6,512 nucleotides of DNA, taken from NCBI GenBank assembly GCA_947373775.1, contig CANBZE010000115.1:1-6512 (forward strand). Reading direction: 5' to 3'. This DNA comes from Alphaproteobacteria bacterium. Lineage in GTDB: Bacteria > Pseudomonadota > Alphaproteobacteria > Micropepsales > Micropepsaceae. The notes below the pieces were generated by a model that was not told the DNA's origin, ran no database searches, and worked only from the letters and a program-made list of their open reading frames with translations. Positions 1 through 5,258 of the stretch are shown here, piece by piece (the first letter of the stretch is position 1; each line of letters opens with the position of its first letter). Both the position numbers and the translations under genes were made by a program.

Positions 1-442
1 ACATGACGGAATAGGCGCCCACATCCTTGGGCGCGCCGTAACGGCCCGTCAGCGCCATGTAGAGACCGCCATTGGTGTCGTTGATCGCCACCACCACTGC
101 CAAAGTGGAAAGCCCCGCCAGCATGCCGGTCTGGATCGGTTCGGTCCCCAGCACGCGTCCCAGCACCAGCGCCGCCACCACGCCCATGCCCACCTTGGCC
201 GCCAGCAGCACCCCGCCCTTGCCCGCCACCTGGGGCAGGGTCTCGAACGGGATGGTGGCGCCCATGCAGACATAGAAGACCGCCAGGATGGGCAGGGCGC
301 CGGTAAACAGGGCCCCGGTAAAGGAGCCGAAGAACTGCCCCGCCCCCGGCGCGAAAGTGGCGATCAGGGCCCCCAGGGTCAGGGGCACGATCACCATGCC
401 GCCGGGGATGGCCTCGATGCCGCGCTTGATCGGAATGCCCAT
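1..442 (-). CDS. kdgT: 2-keto-3-deoxygluconate permease, N-terminal part (cut by window edge)
   Basis: Proton-coupled inner-membrane importer of 2-keto-3-deoxygluconate, an intermediate of pectin, alginate and uronate breakdown. The reading frame is open from the ATG at 442 to base 1 and gives 147 residues; the family is about 320-330 residues, so a little under half is visible and the C-terminus lies left of the window. I recognise the family from the N-terminus (MGIPIKRGIEAIPGGM, compare IKRSIEKIPGGMM in E. coli KdgT), from PGAGQFFGSFTGAL at about 32-45, from PILAVFYVCMGATI at about 51-64, and from GLSTLAVVVAINDTNGGLY at about 110-128. Several hydrophobic, membrane-spanning stretches alternate with short loops. 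The start is supported by a G-rich GGGGGA stretch just upstream and by the family N-terminus. It is transcribed divergently from the histidine kinase gene. No regulator-binding site was recognised. Family identity is firm; the substrate is inferred from the family. Confidence 0.93.
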   Translation of the reverse strand, partial: MGIPIKRGIEAIPGGMVIVPLTLGALIATFAPGAGQFFGSFTGALFTGALPILAVFYVCMGATIPFETLPQVAGKGGVLLAAKVGMGVVAALVLGRVLGTEPIQTGMLAGLSTLAVVVAINDTNGGLYMALTGRYGAPKDVGAYSVM

Positions 443-589
443 TTTTCCCCCATTTTCCCCGCAGCTTACTGGCCTATCAGTCCGTGCAACAGCAAGGTAA
501 CACAACCTGCGGTTATGACCCTGCGCCGTCTGCTTGCCGGGACGTTAACCGGCCAAAAAGGCCTTCCGCGGTACATTTCGCGCGTCACC

Positions 590-594
590 GGAGG
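590..594 (+). promoter_or_regulatory. Ribosome binding site favouring a GTG start at 605
   Basis: GGAGG lies 10 bases before an in-frame GTG at 605. The more upstream ATG at 515 has only an AAGGT at 494-498, about 16 bases away, which is weak and too far. Starting at 605 also leaves a roomier 162-base divergent intergenic region with kdgT instead of 72 bases. This decides my start choice for the kinase but is not proof. Confidence 0.55.
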
Positions 595-604
595 ACGCAT
601 TGCC

Positions 605-1474
605 GTGGCCAAGCCGGGCCTTATCGCGCGTTCGCGCAACACCAGCCGTTTGCTTGCCAGGTATTCAGACACCTTCGGCGAAATGCAGCTGCGCAAGTAT
701 ACCGAGCGCGCCATCCGCGCCGCCCGCGCCGAAGCCGAACTCAATCACCGTTCCAAGGCGACCTTCCTGTCGACCATGAGCCATGAGCTGCGCACGCCGC
801 TCAACGCCATCATCGGATTCTCCGACCTGATCCGCCGTCCGGGCGCCACCACCCAGAGCGAGGCGGCGGACTATGCCGACCATATTGCCAATGCCGGCCG
901 CCGCCTGCTGGACGTGGTGTCCGACGTGATGGACATGTCCAAGCTGGAATCGGGCTCGCTGGCGCTGGACAAAAGTCCGCTGCTGGTCAGCGAAGTGCTG
1001 GAGATCGCGCTGGAAAATACCAGGGCGCTGTTCGATGCCAAGCATCAGCCGGTGGATGTGCGCCTGGAAGCGAACCTTCCCGAGGTCAGCGGCGATTCCA
1101 AACGCCTGCGCCAGCTCTTCATCAATCTCCTCTCCAATGCCAGCAAGTTCACCGCCGAGAAGGGCCGCATCCTGGTGATGGCCAAGGCTGTGAAAGACGG
1201 CAGCGTCACTATCGCCATCGCCGATACCGGTATCGGCATGACCCATGAACAGATCGTGATGGCGATGAAGCCTTTCGCCCAGGTCCAGGGCCATCTTGCG
1301 CGCAACCAGGAAGGCACCGGCCTTGGCCTGCCGCTGGCGATGGGCATCGTCAAGCTGCATGGCGGCACGCTTCTGCTCGACAGCCAGCCCGGCGCAGGCA
1401 CCACCGCCATCGTCACCTTGCCGCGCGATGCGGCTTCCCTTTCCACGCCCCTGCCAGTCGGAAAAGTCGCATGA
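605..1474 (+). CDS. Sensor-less cytoplasmic histidine kinase (HisKA + HATPase_c)
   Basis: Autophosphorylating protein histidine kinase, or a kinase-like phosphotransfer hub, of 289 residues from the GTG at 605 (319 from the alternative ATG at 515). Numbering from 605, a short basic helical N-terminus of about 50 residues leads into the H-box FLSTMSHELRTPLNAIIGF at 54-72, with the phospho-acceptor His60. The ATPase domain has the N-box LFINLLSNASKF at 171-182, the G1 box IADTGIGM at 205-212, an F-box-like MKPFAQV at about 221-227, and the G2 box GTGLGLPLA at 237-245. All key catalytic residues are present, so it should be active. There is no transmembrane segment, PAS, GAF or HAMP domain and no receiver domain, so the input is unknown and probably comes through a protein partner. 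No response regulator is in the window. The TGA stop overlaps the ATG of the following HerA-like ATPase by ATGA, so the two are very likely co-transcribed and translationally coupled. Stop and family are certain; the start is not. Confidence 0.88.
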   Translation: MAKPGLIARSRNTSRLLARYSDTFGEMQLRKYTERAIRAARAEAELNHRSKATFLSTMSHELRTPLNAIIGFSDLIRRPGATTQSEAADYADHIANAGRRLLDVVSDVMDMSKLESGSLALDKSPLLVSEVLEIALENTRALFDAKHQPVDVRLEANLPEVSGDSKRLRQLFINLLSNASKFTAEKGRILVMAKAVKDGSVTIAIADTGIGMTHEQIVMAMKPFAQVQGHLARNQEGTGLGLPLAMGIVKLHGGTLLLDSQPGAGTTAIVTLPRDAASLSTPLPVGKVA

Positions 1475-3159
1475 CCCTGCACATCGAAAAACCGGTGGCC
1501 AACCCCGCCGCACCGCCCTTCCGCGAACGCCGCGGCCTGCCCGCGGCGCCGCCGATCCAGCTCGCCCATATCGTGTCGGTCTCCGGCAGCCATGCCGTGG
1601 CCATCCTGGATCGCCAGGACGCCATCGCCGACAAGGCACGCGTCCAGATCGGCGCCCTGATCAAGATTATCACCCCCGCCGCCACGGTGATGGGTGTGGT
1701 CAGCGCCATCAGCGCGCCGATGCCGGCCGCCGAAGGCGAGCCCCAGTCGCTGGGCCTGGTCGAAATCAACCTGGCGGGCGAAATCGTGCCCGATCACAAC
1801 CGCCGTCTCACTTTCCGCCGCGGCGTCTCCAGCCTGCCCAGCCTGGGCGATCCGGTCATGCTGGCCGACAAGCATGACCTGACCCGCGTCTATGCCCCGC
1901 CCCAGGCTGCCAGCATCCAGATCGGCACCCTGTTCCAGGATGCCAGTGTGCCGGCGCGCCTTTTGGTGGACGATCTGCTGGCCAAGCATTTCCTGGTGGT
2001 GGGTTCGACCGGTTCGGGCAAATCCTCGGCGGTGACCTGCATCCTGCAGCGGCTTTTGTCCGAGCATAGCCACGCCCATATGCTCATCCTGGACATCCAC
2101 AACGAATATTCCGCCGCGTTCGGCGGCCTGGTGGAGCCGATCAATCTGGACAATTTCAGCCTGCCCTTCTGGATGCTGGACTTCACAGAAATGGTGGCCG
2201 CCCTGGTCAGCAACGACGCCCATCACGACTCCGAAGTGGAAATCCTGGCCGATGCGGTGGTGCACGCCAAGAAGCGCTACAGCGAATCGGCGACCTCGCG
2301 CGCCGGCGCCTTGCGCCGGGCCGAAAGCCAGATGGTGATCACGGTCGACACGCCCACCCCGTTCCGCATGTCCGACGTCATGGCATGGCTGGATGAACAG
2401 CTGGGCCGCCTGGAGCGCACCCAGTTTCTGCTGCCCTATCGCCGCCTCAAGGCGCGCATTGAGAGCCTGGCCACCGACCAGCGCTACAACTTCATGTTCG
2501 GCAGCTTGTCGGTGCAGGACACGATGGGCGATGTGCTGGCGCGGCTGTTCCGTGTCCCGTCGGAGGGACGTCCCATCTCGGTGATCGATCTTTCCACCGT
2601 GCCGCCGGAAATCCTGGACGTGGTGATTTCGGTGATCTCACGCCTGGCCTTCGACCTTGCGGTGTGGAGCAAGGGCGGGTTGCCCATGCTGCTGGTGTGC
2701 GAGGAAGCGCATCGCTACGCGCCCGTCGACGATTCCAAGTTCATGCCCACCCGCCAGGCCCTGTCGCGCATCGCCAAGGAAGGCCGCAAGTATGGCCTGA
2801 GCCTGTGCCTTGTGACCCAGCGTCCCTGCGAACTGGATGCCACCATCCTGTCGCAATGCGGCACCGCGGTGGTGCTGCGCCTGTCCAGCGAGCGCGACCA
2901 GGAAGTGATCCGCGGCTCAACCTATGAAGGCATGATCGATCTGGTGGACTTCCTGCCGCTTCTGGGCGACCGCGAGGCCATTGTGCTGGGGCAGGGCGTT
3001 TCCATGCCGATGCGGGTGCGCTTCGATGATCTGGGCAAGCGCGGGGTTCCGCGCAACATGCATGTCGGCTTCTCCAAGAGCTGGAAGTCGCCGAACCTGG
3101 ATCGCGAAGGCCTGGATGAGCTCGTGGGTCGTTGGCGCCGCGCCGGCCGCGAACGCTAA
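1471..3159 (+). CDS. HerA/DUF87-family ATPase (DNA translocase-like)
   Basis: A 562-residue P-loop ATPase of the HerA-FtsK superfamily. Members form hexameric rings and in archaea pump DNA in resection with the NurA nuclease. The N-terminal part, about 30-170, resembles the HAS-barrel region of HerA by position and beta-rich composition. The ATPase core begins with Walker A GSTGSGKSS at 178-186. It is followed by LILDIHNEY at 205-213, the Walker B strand LPMLLVCEEAHRYAP at 404-418 with acidic residues E411 and E412, RIAKEGRKYG at 433-442 (candidate arginine finger), and the sensor-like LVTQRP at 447-452. These motifs are typical of bacterial HerA-like proteins annotated as DUF87 ATP-binding proteins. 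The start ATG overlaps the stop of the histidine kinase (ATGA), preceded by a weak GGAAAAG. No nuclease partner (NurA, SIR2, DUF4297 or similar) is adjacent: the next gene is convergent. The family is clear. DNA translocation is known for relatives and only inferred here. Confidence 0.9.
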   Translation: MTLHIEKPVANPAAPPFRERRGLPAAPPIQLAHIVSVSGSHAVAILDRQDAIADKARVQIGALIKIITPAATVMGVVSAISAPMPAAEGEPQSLGLVEINLAGEIVPDHNRRLTFRRGVSSLPSLGDPVMLADKHDLTRVYAPPQAASIQIGTLFQDASVPARLLVDDLLAKHFLVVGSTGSGKSSAVTCILQRLLSEHSHAHMLILDIHNEYSAAFGGLVEPINLDNFSLPFWMLDFTEMVAALVSNDAHHDSEVEILADAVVHAKKRYSESATSRAGALRRAESQMVITVDTPTPFRMSDVMAWLDEQLGRLERTQFLLPYRRLKARIESLATDQRYNFMFGSLSVQDTMGDVLARLFRVPSEGRPISVIDLSTVPPEILDVVISVISRLAFDLAVWSKGGLPMLLVCEEAHRYAPVDDSKFMPTRQALSRIAKEGRKYGLSLCLVTQRPCELDATILSQCGTAVVLRLSSERDQEVIRGSTYEGMIDLVDFLPLLGDREAIVLGQGVSMPMRVRFDDLGKRGVPRNMHVGFSKSWKSPNLDREGLDELVGRWRRAGRER

Positions 3160-3177
3160 AGCGCGGTTATTTCGCGT

Positions 3178-3241
3178 CCTGAGTTCGTCGCTCGTCGCTC
3201 ATGGACTCAAGTGTCCACTTCGCTTCTCGCTCCTGCTCAGG
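3178..3241. repeat. CTCG-rich intergenic element A with short inverted repeats
   Basis: This lies in the 100-base convergent gap between the ATPase and the acetyltransferase. It has outer arms CCTGAG (3178-3183) and CTCAGG (3236-3241) and central arms TGGAC (3202-3206) and GTCCA (3213-3217). Between them both flanks are CT/CTCG-rich on the plus strand, so they do not pair with each other and this is not a simple hairpin. No T-run follows, so it is not a classical terminator. It shares the blocks TCGCTCGT, GTCCACT and CCTGCTC, in the same order and orientation, with element B on the other side of the acetyltransferase gene. It is probably a copy of a dispersed intergenic element; copy number cannot be judged from here. 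Confidence 0.4.
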
Positions 3242-3259
3242 CCACAAAATTCCTCGCGC

Positions 3260-3763
3260 TTACCGCTTGAGTAAGTAGAAGCCGACAACCCGGCTCTCGC
3301 CGCCGGGCATGGTCACGGCGCGCTGCTGGACCTGGGAAAAGCCGTTCTTCTCCAGCACCCGCGCCGCAGCACGGTTTTCCGCCTGCACCGCTGCCGCCAG
3401 CCGCTTCAGGTCCAACGGACCCAGGGCGTAGGCGATGACAGCGCTCACCACTTCGCTGGCAAAGCCCTGGTCCCAGGAAGCGGGTCGCAGCAGGAAGCCA
3501 AGTTCCGCCGAGCCGTCCCGGATCAGGCTGAGATCGATGCTGCCGATGGCCTGCCGGTTTTCCAGGATCGTCCAGTAGCGGCAGAGCCCGGCGGCCATCG
3601 CGGTCTGCTGCTCGCGCACCAGTTCGTTGGCCACTGCCAACTCCGTCAGCGCGGGGCGGCTCCAGAAGCGCATGGCCTGCGGGTCGCTGAGAATGTCGAA
3701 CAGCGGGGCGGCGTCTGCGGGAATTTGCGGGCGCAGGATGAGGCGCGGCGTCTTTAGCAGCAT
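3260..3763 (-). CDS. GNAT family N-acetyltransferase (RimJ/RimL-like)
   Basis: Acetyl-CoA-dependent N-acetyltransferase of 167 residues, a normal length for the Acetyltransf_3 group. The N-terminus LLKTPRLILRPQIPADAAPL at 2-21 is the typical strand-1/helix-1 entry of this group. The core follows with GSIDLSLIRDGSAELGFLL at 74-92, the acetyl-CoA loop SWDQGFASEVV at 96-106, and the C-terminal AENRAAARVLEKNGF at 128-142. The substrate cannot be read from the sequence: a ribosomal protein N-terminus, an amino sugar or a small amine are all possible. I chose the ATG at 3763 because the family fold begins right there and GAGGGG sits about 4 bases upstream. The same frame stays open further upstream to about 3988, but that stretch runs through a terminator hairpin and a palindrome and carries no domain. 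The gene is convergent with the HerA-like ATPase and is separated from dcd by a terminator, so it is probably its own transcription unit. Confidence 0.88.
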   Translation of the reverse strand: MLLKTPRLILRPQIPADAAPLFDILSDPQAMRFWSRPALTELAVANELVREQQTAMAAGLCRYWTILENRQAIGSIDLSLIRDGSAELGFLLRPASWDQGFASEVVSAVIAYALGPLDLKRLAAAVQAENRAAARVLEKNGFSQVQQRAVTMPGGESRVVGFYLLKR

Positions 3764-3771
3764 ACGGCCCC

Positions 3772-3822
3772 TCGCTCGTGCTCGGTGCGCTCGCCGCTCT
3801 CGCAGGTCCACTGGACCTGCTC
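3772..3822. repeat. CTCG-rich intergenic element B containing a perfect palindrome
   Basis: Positions 3802-3820 form a perfect 19-base palindrome: GCAGGTCCA, a central C, then TGGACCTGC. It is flanked on the left by a CTCG-rich stretch that runs down to the ribosome binding site of the acetyltransferase gene. It could be an operator for a dimeric regulator of that gene, a REP-like element, or both. Shared blocks with element A at 3178-3241 (TCGCTCGT, GTCCACT, CCTGCTC in the same order, with different spacing) favour a dispersed repeat. A further GGTCCA word at 3836-3841 echoes the half-site. Confidence 0.5.
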
Positions 3823-3853
3823 GCCCCGCTGCGCGGGTCCACGGCTCACGGTG

Positions 3854-3899
3854 AAAAACCGAGAGGCGGCCGGCTGCTTTCGCGCCGTAACCGCCTCTC
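3854..3899 (-). terminator. Rho-independent terminator, minus strand, after the helicase-dcd operon
   Basis: A perfect 9-base inverted repeat, GAGAGGCGG (3861-3869) and CCGCCTCTC (3891-3899), encloses a 21-base loop with an inner CGGC/GCCG stem (3871-3874 and 3884-3887). Read on the minus strand, the stem is followed by GG and then TTTTT (3858-3854). On the plus strand nothing T-rich follows, so the direction is minus. It would end transcription coming from dcd, or from a separate small transcript at 3900-4109, before the acetyltransferase gene. The two Gs between stem and T-run and the large loop make it less than ideal. Confidence 0.62.
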
Positions 3900-4109
3900 A
3901 CTGCCCCCTTCAAATTGGACCACTGGAACCGGACCCCATTTCCGCATTCCAATCGCTTGCGGGGTTTCCCCAAACCGTCCGTCCGCAAGTGACGCTAACT
4001 GTGCTGGAGACACGGTCTTGCGCAATGGTTTTGCGTTGTCGCACGGGACTTTGGCGATGCTTTGCGCGCGCGTGTGGGTTTTCCGCAACAATTGTTACGA
4101 GCTTTGGCG
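3900..4109 (-). other. Gene-free, hairpin-rich stretch downstream of dcd (3' UTR or small RNA candidate)
   Basis: I see no convincing protein gene here; the open frames have no family resemblance and poor starts. Several potential hairpins stand out. CGCTTGCGG (3954-3962) pairs with CCGCAAGTG (3983-3991) with one G-T pair, and encloses a perfect GGTTT-CCCC-AAACC hairpin (3963-3976); GGGG-TTT-CCCC (3961-3971) is an alternative to it. CGCAA-TGGTT-TTGCG occupies 4021-4035. AACAATTGTT (4087-4096) is a 10-base palindrome close to the dcd stop. On the minus strand the stretch ends at the terminator at 3899-3854. This suits either a long structured 3' UTR of the helicase-dcd mRNA or a separate small RNA. 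No RNA family was recognised and no good promoter was found. Confidence 0.3.
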
Positions 4110-5258
4110 CTAGGGCGTGCGGAAATGCTTGGAGAGCTTCAGGCCCTGGCGCTGGTAATTGGAACCCAACCCCTCGCCATAACCTTCCGGCGGCGGATCG
4201 GTCAGGCGTTCGAACACCAGCCGCCCGATCACCTGGCCATGTTCCAGAATAAAGGGAACTTCGCGGGAGCGCACTTCCAGCACGCCACGCGCGCAGGGCG
4301 GCTTGCCCGCTTCATAGCCAAAGCCCGGATCGAAGAAGCCGGCATAATGAACACGGAACTCGCCCACCAGCGGATTGAAGGGCACCATCTCGGCGGCATG
4401 GTCGGGTGGAATTGCGACGCGTTCGCGCGACACCAGGATGTAGAACTCGTCCGGATCCAGCACCATGTCGCCGCGCGTATTGGCTTCGATGGGCTCCCAG
4501 TAATCGGCCGGGTCCAGCGCGCCGACCTTGTCCACATCGATCAGGCCGGTGTGCTTTTTGGCGCGGTAGCCAATGCGTGTGCCGTCGACGCCCTGCAGGT
4601 CTATGGACAGCGCGAGGCCGTCATCGATGTTGGGTTCACCATCCACCAACGGCGATTGTTCGTGCAGGCGCCGCAGGGCGGTGTCGCCGAAGCTGGGCGA
4701 GCCGTGGCGGATGCGCAGCTGATTGAGGCGGCTGCCCTTGCGCACCAGCACCGGAAAGGTCTGGGGGCAGATCTCGGCATAGAGCGGCCCGCGATAGCCC
4801 GGCTCGATGCGGTCGAAGCTGGGGGCGTAATCGGTGATCAGCCGGGTGAAGACGTCGATGCGGCCGGTGGAGCTTTTGGGATTGGCGCCGCCGGAAATCC
4901 GTGCCGAGAATTCGGCGCGTTCCAGCAGCGGCACGATGTAGACGCTGCCCGCTTCCAGCACCGCGCCATTGGTGAGATCGACTTCGTGCATGAACACGGT
5001 CTTGAGCTTGTCCGCCACCGTGGCGGCGGGGCCGGGCAGGAAGCTGGCGCGCACCCGGTAGGCCACCGGCCCCAGCCGCAAGTCGATGCTGGCGGGCTGG
5101 ATCTGGCCGGGCGCGAAGGGTTCGGACGCGGTGACCTCGCGGCCCTGGTCCAGCAAGCGCTTCAAGACATGGCTGGGCAGGATGCCGGTCGAGAATCGGC
5201 CATAGCTCTCATCGCCAATGCCATTTGGGGGAATCAGGGTCTCAACAGTGGCAGCCAT
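4110..5258 (-). CDS. dcd: dCTP deaminase, long double-domain form
   Basis: Cytosolic enzyme that deaminates dCTP to dUTP, the main route to dUMP and hence dTTP in many bacteria. The protein is 382 residues, about twice the E. coli Dcd (193), and belongs to the long alphaproteobacterial type with two dUTPase-like folds in tandem. The first half shows QPASIDLRLG at about 54-63, NPKSSTGRIDVF at 126-137 and EPGYRGPLYAEI at 152-163, where E162 matches the position of the catalytic glutamate. The second half repeats the fold: GEFRVHYAGFFDPGFGY at about 299-315 and RGVLEVRSREVPF at 324-336 with E328. The C-terminal NYQRQGLKLSKHF resembles the flexible arm that closes over the nucleotide. The ATG at 5258 shares its A with the TGA of the upstream helicase gene (TGATG). 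A GTG directly before it, at 5261, is an alternative start. No Shine-Dalgarno is seen upstream, so translation is probably coupled to the helicase. The operon likely ends at the terminator near 3854-3899. Confidence 0.93.
   Translation of the reverse strand: MAATVETLIPPNGIGDESYGRFSTGILPSHVLKRLLDQGREVTASEPFAPGQIQPASIDLRLGPVAYRVRASFLPGPAATVADKLKTVFMHEVDLTNGAVLEAGSVYIVPLLERAEFSARISGGANPKSSTGRIDVFTRLITDYAPSFDRIEPGYRGPLYAEICPQTFPVLVRKGSRLNQLRIRHGSPSFGDTALRRLHEQSPLVDGEPNIDDGLALSIDLQGVDGTRIGYRAKKHTGLIDVDKVGALDPADYWEPIEANTRGDMVLDPDEFYILVSRERVAIPPDHAAEMVPFNPLVGEFRVHYAGFFDPGFGYEAGKPPCARGVLEVRSREVPFILEHGQVIGRLVFERLTDPPPEGYGEGLGSNYQRQGLKLSKHFRTP

Noticed and set aside
443..514. A KdgR-type operator or a clear sigma-70 promoter for kdgT
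   Set aside because: No convincing palindrome or -35/-10 pair was found in this stretch; only a G-rich ribosome binding site can be supported.
665..1639. A 324-codon minus-strand open frame opposite the histidine kinase
   Set aside because: The kinase motifs on the other strand are unambiguous; this frame has no recognisable domain.
1045..2265. A 406-codon minus-strand open frame across the kinase/ATPase junction
   Set aside because: It is a mirror frame of two well-supported genes; the translation is H/Q/G-rich and matches no family.
3178..3241. A bidirectional terminator between the convergent ATPase and acetyltransferase genes
   Set aside because: Only six outer and five central bases pair, both flanks are CT-rich on the same strand and cannot pair, and no T-run follows in either direction.
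3764..3988. N-terminal extension of the acetyltransferase to an upstream ATG at 3988
   Set aside because: It would translate through the terminator hairpin and the palindrome, adds 75 residues with no domain, and the family N-terminus begins exactly at the ATG at 3763, which has its own ribosome binding site.
3846..4091. An 81-codon minus-strand frame in the gap after dcd
   Set aside because: It starts with TTG without a ribosome binding site, overlaps the terminator, and resembles nothing I recognise.
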